NCBI RefSeq assembly: GCF_004359215.1
Contig: NC_090620.1
Span: 2,542,085 to 2,606,084, forward strand
DNA: 64,000 bases
DNA from: Bremia lactucae
Taxonomy: Eukaryota; Oomycota; Peronosporomycetes; Peronosporales; Peronosporaceae
Reading direction: 5' to 3'
The notes beneath the pieces are model-generated. The model worked only from the letters and a program-made list of their open reading frames with translations, did no database searches and was not told where the DNA came from. The position numbers and the translations under genes were made by a program. Below, in pieces: positions 19,716-30,121 of the stretch. Position 1 is the first letter of the stretch. Each line of letters opens with the position of its first letter.

Positions 19716-20821
19716 GGCAAACTGTAGGAGTCGTTATTTTGAGCTTGTGCGGCACTGTGCCTTTAGCCGCATAAGAGTCAGATGTAAAAAACTCGCGAGT
19801 TGCCCGTGTCATGCACACACATGTCTTGGTTCTGCACCGACGTTCTTGGAAAAAGCAATCATCGAGAACAGCTGTCGGCGCCAGTCTCGACCAATTGATA
19901 CATACGGCAAGCGGCGGAATATCCGATCGCGTGATTTGTGCGTATTTGGCGTGAAACTTGGTCGCTCTCTGAGCTCGATTGGCGGCCCATTCAGTCGGTT
20001 TAGTCGGGAGGGGTGTGCAGTGCATTCTATATTGATAGAAACATTTGCTAAGATTCGTTCTTATTCCAGCTGACGGCTTTACGACAGACGCACGATATGG
20101 CAACTCTAGCGTAAAACTACATAACCTATAGATATTATCATTATATTTCACTTGGATTATTCGAGGTCCCTTACTCCAGCTCGCGTCCCCGTAGATTTCT
20201 CTTTTATGAAGCCAAAGCCTGGTAATATAGGCGATAAAGTTTAGCTTTGACCAAAAAAATAGTCATTCGCGCTAACGATCGGGACTGTTTATATTTAATA
20301 AAAAATGCTTACAGGAAACTGTGTTTGTATTTGTCAGGATAGCCTGCTATGTTATGGCTCAGCTGCGACATATAGGACGCACTGCAGCCAACGAGCTTAC
20401 AATCGCACGAATTGTAAGCCTACGGACTCGGGACTATTGCGCCATATAAAGTTCAAGCATGAACAATCCAATATATGTGCATTATCGCGATTGTCTTCTG
20501 TGTGTTTGCGTGTTGACAACTTTGTCTTGCGTTAATTCTCTTTCAACATGCGACTATGTTACATACTGGTTACAGTCGAGGCTGTTTCCTCGTAGGAATA
20601 GTTTACCCAATAATTGTAAGCAGAGAAATAGTTGTTTTGACAGGGAAAAAATGATGCGTCTTTCACGAAGCTGGCTCACATACCCAGCTAGAATTTATGT
20701 GACGAGCAAAATCTGATATGCTGTAGAATTTTTGCTTGAAGCTCTAGATGTTGAGAATGTTTCACATTTGATTGAGCCAGACAAAATTTACCTTTCATTT
20801 GAAGTAGAAAAATGAAATGAA
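19716..20821. other. Intergenic region upstream of the membrane-protein gene
   Basis: It should contain the membrane-protein promoter. A minus-strand open frame at 20151-19705 (148 residues) has no recognised motif, an uneven composition and no signal peptide; I do not call it a gene. The right part is AT-rich. Confidence 0.4.
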
Positions 20822-20840
20822 CAGAAGAGCCTGTCTTAAG
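20822..20840 (+). repeat. Possible left terminal inverted repeat of the Tigger element
   Basis: The sequence cagaagagcctgtcttaag resembles the right end read outward-in, CAGTATAACCTGTCTAAA, at about 12 of 18 positions. It lies about 190 bp beyond the transposase stop. It is not flanked by a clear TA, so this is a weak call. Confidence 0.25.
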
Positions 20841-21031
20841 AAAATCCCGAGTTAATTAATAAGATTCTTAAATTATTCATTTAACTTCGTCGTTAATCGA
20901 GCACATTTAATGATTAATAAACCTTTGTAATTTAATTATTAAATGCAATTTGAGGTCCCTTTTTTTAAATTTATTATTCATATAATTTTTCTTGATGAAA
21001 AAAATCAGATACTGTAAAATAATTGAAAGCA

Positions 21032-23060
21032 CTAAACACGTCTGAAGAAATCTCGTATGTGTAACGGGGTGTATCGTTACATGAAATTAACACTTAAAGG
21101 CTGTTAATTAATATATTATCTAAAACGTAGAGAATATTTGGAGGATATTACTCTATGTAGTTATGTTCAAAATTCTTATCCATAAATAGGTATAGACCAT
21201 TTTATCTATTTCGCAGACTAATCAGCTGTAGAGATAAACAAAAGAGAGATACAGATAAGATCAGATAAGTATTCAATTGCATGTTTAGTATTAGATTATA
21301 ATTAGGTTTGCATTTACAAGATAGATAGAAGAGATACTTACTTATATTAATACAGTTTTCATTTAACCCTCTTTAAGTTAGTTGCCTTAAAGAGAAGTCT
21401 TCCTCTGCACGTACTAGTGTACGTGAAATAATGTAGGGCACCACTTGCAACTGAGGCAGTGCGAAATGGACTTGTACTGAAGCAGTTCAAGTCGTAGTGC
21501 CCCGTTACAGTATGTCAGGCTGAGCGATTTGGTTTGTGCGGATTGCTCCAACGCTGTCCTTCATCTGCTGTACGGACTTGAGAAAACCCAGCGCGCCGCC
21601 ATCCTGTTGCAGCCAGATTGTCTCAAGCAACTCGAGTGCTTTCTGAGCATCTACGACAGCGATTCCTGCTCGTCCTCAGGCTGAGTCGGGAGGTGGTCCT
21701 CAATGATTTCATCCACGTCTGGAATGTATGATGTGATCCGCTCGGTAGGATAGTCTAGCAGGTTGCGGATGTTCATCACGATAGGATACCTGAAGCGTCT
21801 AATCTGATGTTCCATCTCCACCATGACTTCATTGTCAAGGCACTGCTCCTCTAGGACTGGTGCAGCATCAGCTGGTTCTGACCGGATGTTGCAATGCCGG
21901 TAACAGTTATGGATGGTCTCAATGCGGACATCGTTAGACCAAGTTGAGACTGACACCTAGATAGCATGAAAGATGTTTATCTTTGCCGGCTCAACGACAC
22001 CATTGTCGAGATCCTGAAGGAGCATACGGGAGAAGCTGCGCCTAGTAGGCTTTGAGGTTGCGTAGGATACCCTGGTCGCACGGCTGAAGCTTCGACGTCA
22101 TGTTGGGCGAAATATAGTAGATTGTCGTGTTGCGAATTGCGATTCGCTGCGACAGATCAGCAAGCAGGACGTGTGCACTGCAGTTGTCCAGGATCAGCAG
22201 CACCTTGCGGTTTGCCATTCTCCCATCGAAGTCCCTCAGTCACTCCAAGATGATAATTTGTGTTATCTAGGCCTTCTTGTTGCTGCGATACTGATAGCCA
22301 AGGTTCTGGAGATTGACATGGCGGGAGCAGCGAGAAGTGGCGTAGTGCCAATGATCCATAGGGGCCTCTGTCGGACCCATCACCATTGCAGTAGACAGTC
22401 ACATTTATTCCTTGTTTGCTTTCACCCCTTCAGCTCCCTGTTGCAAGCGAAGTGTCAGCTTGAAACAGAAGAGTTGCATTAGCCACCAGATAACAAAATT
22501 TGGTGTCCTTCGCAGAGTGCTTACCTGCATCCGATAGAACAAGCCAGTCTCACCCATGTTGTAGATATTCTTCCATTTATACTAATTGAGGACCTCGCAT
22601 AAGGGAGAAAGCGCATCCTCCTCATCAACCATGTCCATCGCGCCGCTCTCTCCGAACTGCGATAGGCGCGGATTCCATTCAGAGCTATATAGGATTCCAG
22701 CCATCCGTTGGAAAGCTGAAATAGTTCATGTCCTGGACAAAGAAGGTCCAAAATCCGCTCTGCATGTTCACGGGCAACGTCTCCGCTAAGACTGATACGA
22801 TCCGAATGGGCATTAAACCAAGCCAGCAGAGCTGATTCCATCAGTGAATACATTACTGCTGTCTTCTGAAAGTCGAAGATGGTCTGCCTTCTTCTTCGGC
22901 GTGCTGGAGACCGTCGCCTGGCTGACCCCCAGCTGATATTTGTCCTGAAGTCAATTGACAAGCTGTGCCTAGATCAGTGCGGGATTCTATGTGTAATGTT
23001 TGCAGAGAGCCACACGGACATCGTCCGTCATTGTGGCGTGCTCCTCCCAGAGGCATTGTT
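21032..23060 (-). pseudogene. pogo/Tigger-like DDE transposase, split by a solo LTR
   Basis: On the minus strand the order is a CENP-B-type N-terminal helix-turn-helix (near 23031-22900: DDVRVALCKHYT, YQLGVSQATVSNTLKKK); a second CENP-B DNA-binding helix block (22860-22640: LLAWFNAHSDR, NGWLESYIALNGI); then the DDE domain with IYNMGETGLFYRM (22530-22570), VTVYCNGDGS (22400) and LILDNCSAHVLLADL (22200-22160). Protein continues to 21515 and, across the solo LTR, ends IRDFFRRV with a TAG at 21032-21034. The first catalytic Asp of the usual NMDETGL motif is Gly (codon GGT at 22552-22554). Several frameshifts and stops are present, so it cannot catalyse transposition. Confidence 0.8.
21060..21509 (+). 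repeat. Solo Gypsy-A LTR with perfect 5-bp target duplication
   Basis: It runs TGTAACGGGGTGTATCG to GTGCCCCGTTACA, 450 bp, with no internal region. GTATG flanks it on both sides (21055-21059 and 21510-21514), the 5-bp duplication typical of Gypsy integrases. Removing the LTR and one GTATG joins the two parts of the transposase reading frame. It arose by LTR-LTR recombination of a full element inserted into the Tigger copy. It serves as the reference for the LTR ends of this family. Confidence 0.95.
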
Positions 23061-23154
23061 GATGCGCTGCTGAGTTCTTCTTGGGGATTGTGGGAGAGGC
23101 CTTTCTTTTATAACCACATCCCTCCAAAAAAGCGAAATAATTAATTTATCTGTG

Positions 23155-23241
23155 GGATACTACACCTGTCTAAAATTCTAAACTTTTTAAATTTATCAGG
23201 AAAGGGCGTCCCAACATTATTAATTTAGACAGGTTATACTG
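23155..23241 (-). repeat. Right end of the Tigger element with terminal and subterminal inverted repeat
   Basis: The minus strand starts TA-CAGTATAACCTGTCTAAA at 23243, a pogo/Tigger-like end with its TA target dinucleotide. About 55 bp further in, the inverted copy acctgtctaaa (23168-23178) can pair with tttagacaggt (23225-23234), forming a subterminal hairpin. Confidence 0.6.
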
Positions 23242-23243
23242 TA

Positions 23244-24066
23244 GTCGTTATTCAAAAATAGTCACAAATCTGAGTATTGTTATTTAATATTTCTCAATTG
23301 AAACGTATGATGTTAGCATACTCGCCGCTATCGACGTGTACACGCCCGTCGAAAGGTCGGTGAAAATATACTCGTCTTGTTCCACGAGACGGAAGAGTCA
23401 TGCCGGTAACCTCCCAGATGGGAAGGCTTTTTATAAATCTTATACACGATTTGCGTTCGACAAGTCTCATTTTAAATAGCTGAGCTTCTAACGCGATAGT
23501 GTCATAAAAATCATTTTCCAAGTCTGAGCATCTTCACAAAAAGATGCATGATACTAGCTAGACTCATTCACGGTCTCAATTGCCAACCCTACTAAAGCAT
23601 GGGCTATTTGCGCACGTACAAGCACTAAATAGCTCATGGCGTAAGTAATCAAGCGTTTGCGGGCCAAGACTTTTAAGGGGACTAAATAATCATGACGGGG
23701 CATATATTAAAGCCCACTCGCGCCCACCTATTATTTGCTGCCTGATTACTATTGCTCAAAGAGCGCATCCGCAGCGACAGGACCTTCCATGAAGAATTAA
23801 GCAACTTGGAACGAAAAATCGAGGAAATAAGAGCCTACAGAATTCATAGTATCATTCTCCTGATCGAATAAAGAATCCGTACCATATGAAGTGCCGAAAA
23901 CCATATTTTTTATGGCTGTGCCAAATCGAAATTGTGCACTGCAATTTGCCAGAGTAGCAACCATGCAACGGAATATAAAATTGTAATGGGGCATACTTCG
24001 GTTGAAGTGTACAATTCACAACACACCTTTTGCTATTAAGAACTTAGATAATAAATAAAGGGGAAT
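23244..24066. other. Unassigned sequence between Tigger and MULE
   Basis: About 820 bp. Short minus-strand frames (23521-23294 and 23994-23797) show no recognisable domain. I see no repeat shared with the rest of the window. Confidence 0.4.
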
Positions 24067-24293
24067 GTTATTTCCACCCCACCATTTCGTTATTTCCACC
24101 CCATGCAAAAAAATACCGTCGCTGCCAACTTGATTCCGATTAGCCAATCAGAAGCATTATGTATAACGCTTCGCATATTTATTTATATGGGCGGAAAAAG
24201 ACAAATAAGGGGTGGAAAAAATAATGACGGGTGGAAAAAATAATGACGGGTGGAAATAACAAATGCTGGGGTGGAATGGCAAGTTGATGAAGT

Positions 24294-24543
24294 GGATAAA
24301 AAATACTTATTTAAGAGCCAGATATTCGGCGTTAAGGGCACCTGCGTGCATTGTGACCCTTATTCCTGCAAATACTGCAAAGTCTTCAACGAATTGCTGC
24401 TTATACAATCTCAAATTCAGATGGATAAAAGGACTTATTTAAAAGAGCCAGAGATTGAGCGATGGGGCACCTGCGTGCATTTTGACCTGATTGTATGCAA
24501 AGTTTCGAGCAATCCGCTACTTGAACAAACTCAAATTCAGATG
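24294..24543. repeat. Two diverged ~125-bp tandem units
   Basis: Units 24294-24422 and 24423-24543 share phased blocks: acttatttaa, gagccaga, gggcacctgcgtgcatt, tgcaaagt and caaattcagatgga. A plus-strand frame is open through both, encoding two related 40-residue blocks with GTCVH motifs, but no protein family is recognisable. Confidence 0.7.
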
Positions 24544-25664
24544 GATCTCGTTGCCTTGATGATTGATGCACATTATTATTTTTTGTGACGGTCTAGATCC
24601 AGTTGAGCGACCACGAGTACGCTAAGGGACAGAATTCTTGGAGCCATATCATCCAGACTGCAATTTATCGTAGCTGTTCCCATAATGGTTTCTTGATGGC
24701 GATACTCCACCATGTTGTAACGTTCTTTGACAGCCTCTAATATGGTGGCAACATTTTGTCTACCCACTTCAGGCATGGCTGCAGGCGCAGCTGCATCCAA
24801 GCGCCATTAATGGTGGAAACTCTTAACAGTGAGAGGGCGGCCACTTCTTAGAAAAGCAGATTATTTGATGCTGACAGGGTATTCCATTCTTGAATTACAC
24901 GCAACTGAACAGGTTATGGTGGCATTGGTAGGATCTTCAGATAACTCATAGCTCAAAGCATTTTCCTAGTGCGTATATTGAAATGCGGCGCACTACAGCA
25001 AAGAAAGGGATTTTCTGTGTTTGTGCATGACTTGCATTCGCTCCTACGACAGCTAAACACCAAGATTTTCAATCTGGGCTTAAGCAGCATGAGCTACGCG
25101 AGTTTGTACATCACCCAAGTTTTTTCCGGAACACTTATGTAGCTCTTTAACATATGATGAAGCCCTTCAGCTCTCGATGATGTGACGTGGCCAAAATGCA
25201 TGCAATTCCTGGTGTATGCGTAAATAAATTAATTTTTATGTGTCAGACAGGTGGTATCCGGATAGGCCAGCATGTTAGGCAGTGCAGTATATGTTGAGTG
25301 CATGCTTATCATGAGATTGATTTACACTTCCTCTGATTTCGAATAGATTACATCTGTCCGACTCTTCACGAATTTATTCCAGTCATCCCCAGGTCCAAAA
25401 AACTTACGACAATTTGCTAGAGCGTTTTTTTAAATATGTTAAACGCATAGAAGATGGGTTGAGGTGGGAAATGTTATTTCAGGGCATTCTTTAGGGCAAA
25501 TTCTCGGTCTGTTGTGATTGTCTGTGGCAGTTGATCGAGAGCCCAAAGGTAGTCCGCTTCACGTTCATGCCTGATGAAAGCAATAGCAATTGGGAGGAAG
25601 TGTTGAAGCTTGTGACACCAGTGATATGGAGGATCCGGCATTATGAATCGATCACAGATATCCT

Positions 25665-25718
25665 TACGCTTTGGTGGTGGACTGCACCTATCTAGGTGCA
25701 GTCCGCCACCAAAGCGTA
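25665..25718. repeat. 26-bp-arm palindrome, 2-nt loop
   Basis: Arms 25665-25690 and 25693-25718 are complementary except for one mismatch, separated by two bases. It lies inside the MULE transposase frame. Such a structure could extrude as a cruciform. Confidence 0.9.
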
Positions 25719-25762
25719 TGGATGTCTGTAAAGGAGTTCCACAGATTTTTGGCTGGCATAGA

Positions 25763-25803
25763 ATAGGTGTGAAAAGATGATGATAATCATCTTTCACACC
25801 TAT
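25763..25803. repeat. 18-bp-arm palindrome, 4-nt loop
   Basis: Arms 25763-25781 (with one bulged A) and 25786-25803 are otherwise perfectly complementary, only 45 bp from the previous palindrome and also inside the MULE frame. Confidence 0.9.
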
Positions 25804-26780
25804 AAACCCACTCTGCATGATGCAGAATGTCAAATAGAGCGTCCAGTGGTGTACGATTGCGAAGCTCTTCTGCTCGCACCGCTGGCGCTCGTTGTAGATT
25901 GTCCTTCCTATTGCTTTTGTGCTGGGATCTATTTGGCGTAGGGTTGTGACAATTTCTTTCGGCGCAATCCCAGCCTTAAGAAGTTTTTGTACTAACAAAT
26001 TTTGCTCTGATTGAAAGCGTCAGGCAGTCGGATGACTACTTATGTTGTCTGAAGGTTCATGATTATGTTCCCTATGAAAAGTTCGCAGTTGCAAGCTGTT
26101 ATCGCTTGGTAGACGCCCTGATAGACGAAACGGGCAATTAGTCAATCGGCTCGCAGAGTTTCGCGGCAACTCAAGTCATGTTGCTGCCCTTTGCAGGTAG
26201 GTACCACGTCGATCGCATTACAAAATAATCTTCTTTTTGTCGGAATTTAGGGTAGACACAGCATATCCTTCTGCATGAGCGAATTCGCGAGCTGCATCCG
26301 TCAGGGCCATTGTGCTGGGAAAGGATGCATTGGGTGGTGTGGTGGAAGCATTGTAGAACAGCCTGACAAGGAAGAAAGTAGAAATTGAGTGTGATATAGA
26401 GAATGTATTGTGATTGATAATAATTCGTAGGACCCGCTTGTTTACAAGTCAAAAAGAAGGATATGGAGAGTAGATCAACTTGACCCAGCCCGATTCAAAA
26501 CGATGTTTTTTTATCGTGAAAAAAAATATGCGGAGCGCAATAAGTAAGGCTTCTGATTGGCTAAAACAATCCCATTTTTATGTAGGTGATACGAAATACG
26601 AGTAGTAGCCACCAGATAGAGATCTGGTGGAATTAAGGTAAGGTTCCACATTTTAAATTTTAATTAAAGTTTAGTTTTTCGTATAATCTTAATGAATTAA
26701 GTCCGATTCGCCAATCTACGCCTGAGTCTTTATAAGTCCGAGCGTCTGCTGACATAGATCCATTTCTCAAACTTTTAGGG

Positions 26781-27205
26781 GTGAAACGCGTAGCGTTTGA
26801 TAACCTTACAAATTTGTTTGGGCTGGATCGTAGAGATCACATCCTTTTCAGGGCCCAAAGGTTCTTGTTGCAAGGCTTAAAGCCTTTCTGCAACATGAAT
26901 CTTTCTATATCGGACCACTTAGCAGCATTTATGCAACTCGGTAAATTCCTGTACCTGATCAGGAGCCTAAGGCTTGCCCTCTTGTTGTCAGTGTTGAGAC
27001 ATATGAGGACAAGAGAGAGAAAATCTCCTTGTTTGGATCGAAACATATGGAAATGGCCATACCCCTGCCATGATCCTAACAGAACAACAAAAGTGGTGAT
27101 GACAACTTCTTAGCTCGGTGGTGAAGCCTGTGAGTGAGCATCACATGTAGCACGTACACAGACGACGCATTTCCCACGCTGGATTCGCACCTATTCGCAA
27201 TGAAA
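26781..27205 (+). pseudogene. Gypsy gag fragment
   Basis: Plus strand, several frames: SISDHLAAFMQL, then VVSVETYEDKREKISLFG and DDAFPTLDSHLFAMK match the N-terminal half of an oomycete Gypsy gag. The same order at 44319-44560 is better preserved (VIVNIRTYEGKEGESLLLWL). It is cut by the Gypsy-B LTR at 27245. A 24-bp word upstream (26711-26734) also occurs at 44117, so the two fragments share non-coding sequence. Confidence 0.6.
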
Positions 27206-27244
27206 GTTGCCCCACACAAGTGAAGTAATTAGACCCACCACTTG

Positions 27245-27726
27245 TGTAACGGGGCACCTTTCAATAGTACTGATCAGTACTAGTTAACCTTACACTGATT
27301 ACAATGTAGGTGAGATGCCTCGAAATTACACGTACACAAAGTTACAGAGGAAGGTTTCTATGGATCTTAGGGTCTTTAGCTTACAGGTCTAGACTAAGGC
27401 TTATCAATAGAGAATAGTAAAGCTGTATTAATGTATTTAGTTTCCTAAGTAACGATCATCTATCTACTTCTGAACGTATTATATTAATATTTAACTAAGG
27501 ATGTCGCGTCCTTGCGATCCACACTATCCTTGTCTTATAATGATTGACTGGACTGATTTAGACTTAAATCAACCGATCAATAGACCTAATGTTTTATTGT
27601 ATCAATTACCAAATTTGGTAATATGAGTACTATTTAAGTTAAAATTAATGAAGATATAATTTCGTATTTCTTTGTTTATTTCCTCTTATAGGAAATAATA
27701 CCTATGAAACGAGACACCCCATTTCA
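27245..27726 (-). repeat. Gypsy-B 3' LTR, copy 1
   Basis: On the minus strand it runs TGAAATGGGGTGTCTCG to GGTGCCCCGTTACA, 482 bp, similar in layout to Gypsy-A LTRs and closest to 58725-59219. The adjacent internal purine tract (minus TTAAGGTGGGGTGA) shows this is the 3' LTR of a minus-strand element. Confidence 0.8.
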
Positions 27727-27870
27727 TCACCCCACCTTAACTAACAGTCACTATTGCGACTGATGTAGGGTGACCGGAAATACTATTATGTCTTTCCGTG
27801 TAATTTTGCATTATTGATTTTAATCAAAATACCGTTATTATTTGCCTTATTGATTTTGACCGAGATCAAC

Positions 27871-29536
27871 ATGGCGACAAACAAGTCTGTGCGCGTGGCC
27901 CGTGAGGCCGCAAAGCTGGCAGCTGCACGGATTAGTGCAGCTGTTAGTATTGCAAATGTTTAAGTAGACGCTAATGCGTCGACTGTGTGGAATACGTAAC
28001 CTCCTACCCCAATTGAAGGTGACTGAGATATGTCATCTGATAATATAATTGCAGGTGACGGTGACAAGTCACCTGCTACACCAATTGTAGGTGACTGGAC
28101 CAAGTCACCGGCACCGCCCGACTCAGTGGCTACTGTAAATGCCGCCGGATCACCTAAGGACGAGTCCGTTAAACCTTTGGTTTCTAATGTGACAACCTAA
28201 GAGGTGATGACGAGTTTGGTGGGGAGTCATCGGATGGTGACTTCGTGGGCGATGATCACTCTGGTGACTAAGTATACGTCACTAGAAACTAAGTGATCTG
28301 TAGGGAAGAGTGTTACTGGTGGTGCTAGTTTGCATACGCCAGGAAAGGAGTGATTCTAGGGATTGCTTCAAGGGCCAAGTTAACGTTAACATGCGCCATC
28401 AAGAGAGGAATCGCAAAACGTTGCGGCTCGCTCCTGAAAATAGACATAGTTTCCCCTCGAAGAATAACCTAATTCGTTGGTCTGGTATGACAACGATCGA
28501 TATCACATTCCGTTATTTGACTCAGCCAGGCTTCACTGGTGAGAATGAGACGGAATTCTTTATCGGCATCGGTAGTACTCTTCTATGCGGGGGAAGGATG
28601 CAAACCTTTGCTCCAAGCTTGGACAGCCTTTGTGCTCAATATGCAAAACATAGGCCTGACAAGCTAAATGCTCTCCGTGAACGGTTCGAGAAACGGACCG
28701 TAGTCGGTGCACACTATAAGCTACAACGTTTGTCTAGACAGGCAGGAATTCCTTGCCTTTCGTGGGGGGACTCATGTCAATGCTGTTTTAAAGGGGCAGG
28801 TCATGCCTCTAAAGAAGCATGTACCCCAAAGCTTGAGGTAGAGAGCAAAGAAATATTCCCTTAAAGATTCTCATTTGAGGACGCTCATCTAACAAGATGC
28901 ATCAAGGGATTGAGAACCTTCAATACTATTACGAGCGCGGGAAACGTTCGTTCTTGATGGACTCTCTGTCGAGGCGGATGTTCTCATCGTACTGCAAGAC
29001 GAGACCCGTCCAACATCAGTTGGGAACGAGGTTCCTAACTATCATGCGAGGGTGGATACCCTCGCCAACGAACGAGATGACTCGTTCGAACCCCCTTTAC
29101 CTCACGGCGGTTCAAGAAGCTTTCAACATGAAAATGCTTCTCATCACTCGAATTTGTCAACGGATGTGGAGGGGGGGGAATCGGGATCGACTCATTTGAC
29201 GAGCCCGAATCAACATCGTGATTGGACCACTCCTCTTATTATCTAAAGGAGGATCTTGATCACGAGCGAGCCCATCGCAGCGAGTTAGCGGTGACTGTCG
29301 ACAATGTGTTTCGTGACCATATGAAAAATTGTGCGCAGGTTGCGACTGAACAAATGGCGAACAAGAGGACATGTCAGTCCCTTCAAAACGAGCTGGTGAC
29401 AGCTCGTCAGAAGATCTCTTCCTTGAAGGAAAGAGTGGATCGTCTGGTTCAAGAGAATCAGACTATGTTCCGAGACAACAAGGCTTTGGCTCGAAACCAT
29501 CAGGCTTTGGCGATGCCCTCGACCGTTCCGGTGTAA
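27871..29536 (+). pseudogene. Antisense accessory ORF of Gypsy-B (copy B1)
   Basis: Family-B counterpart of the accessory ORF, opposite to pol. It starts at ATG 27871 (MATNKSVRVAREAAKLAAAR) with stops soon after. A long open part at 28310-28864 carries LRLAPENRHSF, KLNALRERFEKRT, YKLQRLSRQAGIPCLSWGD and the Cys cluster CQCC (28754-28786). The coiled-coil tail is open at 29222-29536 (SLQNELVTARQKISSLKERV). Between family A and B the 43-residue Cys-motif block has 27 identical residues while codons differ mostly at third positions. The reverse strand at 29000-29125 still spells a chromodomain. Stops and frameshifts make this copy defective. Function unknown. Confidence 0.65.
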
Positions 29537-30110
29537 CCCGGAATTGGAAGAAGCCTCGTACCCATAGATACCCAACATAAAACGTAGGATGCGCGCACGC
29601 ATACCACGAGGCAGCGATGTAGAACACAAAACGGCCCAATATACCTGGGCAGTAATTTATCACTGCCTTCATCACGACATGTTTCAGAAGGTCAACCGTA
29701 GACAGTACGACTGGGTTATTAGAATTAATTGATGGTATGTTGTCTTCCGTTTCTGTTGGTCCACCGCATCAGCGATGGACTCCTGTACAAGACGGACCCA
29801 TGCTTCTCAAGCCAAAAAAAATTACCTGCTATCTCTTTTTTTGTTTTCAGTGCGACCGGCTCGCACTGCGGTATTTAAATCTATTCGTTATTAAGAGTAT
29901 TATCGTTCTCATTAATAATTTTCTTTTTGATGTTAAGTCTTTCAGCATCGTTATTAAAGTCAGTAATAACATTATTGTTATTACTGAGTTTGTCCACCTC
30001 AATGTAAATTAAATCAACATTAGTATCTTTCGCATTGACCTTAGTGCTAATGCGTGATGAGCAAGAGCTAAACTTTTTTTTTGCTCGAGCGAGTCCTTGT
30101 ATTCCCTAGA
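28980..30110 (-). pseudogene. Gypsy-B pol 3' end: integrase C-terminus and chromodomain
   Basis: Minus strand: linker similar to 60604-60966 (29737-30110), integrase C-terminal remnants with HPTFYVGYL (29580), and chromodomain FHVESFLNRREVKGVRT then HLVRWRGYPPSHDS*EP (29125-29000). The Trp of the usual DSWEP has become a stop. The chromodomain is exactly antisense to the accessory ORF, in the same relative frame as in Gypsy-A. Confidence 0.75.
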
Positions 30111-30121
30111 TAGTTCCATGC

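Larger units (their letters stand above)
24600..25998 (-). pseudogene. MULE transposase remnant
   Basis: The minus-strand frame 25998-25474 contains LLKAGIAPKEIVTTLRQID and an F-P-I-A-I-A-F block followed by ADYLWALDQLPQTITTDREFALKNAL, matching the MULE transposase core, where the DRE Asp is probably catalytic. Downstream in shifted frames are FFGPGDDWNKFVKSRTD (about 25360-25410) and RAEGLHHMLKSYI (about 25140-25180), also typical. Frameshifts and two large palindromes interrupt it. It lies between the inverted ends at 24135-24180 and 26522-26567. Confidence 0.7.
24067..26640 (-). mobile_element. MULE-type DNA transposon, degenerate
   Basis: The bounds are approximate. A 46-bp segment at 24135-24180 recurs inverted at 26522-26567 with few differences (shared word ttagccaatcagaagc and its complement), and a MULE-like transposase lies between on the minus strand. 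The left end also has two direct copies of gttatttccacccc (24067-24080, 24089-24102) and the inverted form near 24248-24260. I could not find the 9-bp target duplication expected for Mutator-like elements. Confidence 0.55.

Noticed and set aside
19705..20151. 148-residue minus-strand frame upstream of the membrane-protein gene
   Set aside because: No motif, signal peptide or repeat match; it overlaps the likely promoter and is probably a chance frame.
21000..21030. Motif atactgta taken as the left Tigger end
   Set aside because: It has the same orientation as the right end, not inverted, and lies only a few bases past the transposase stop.
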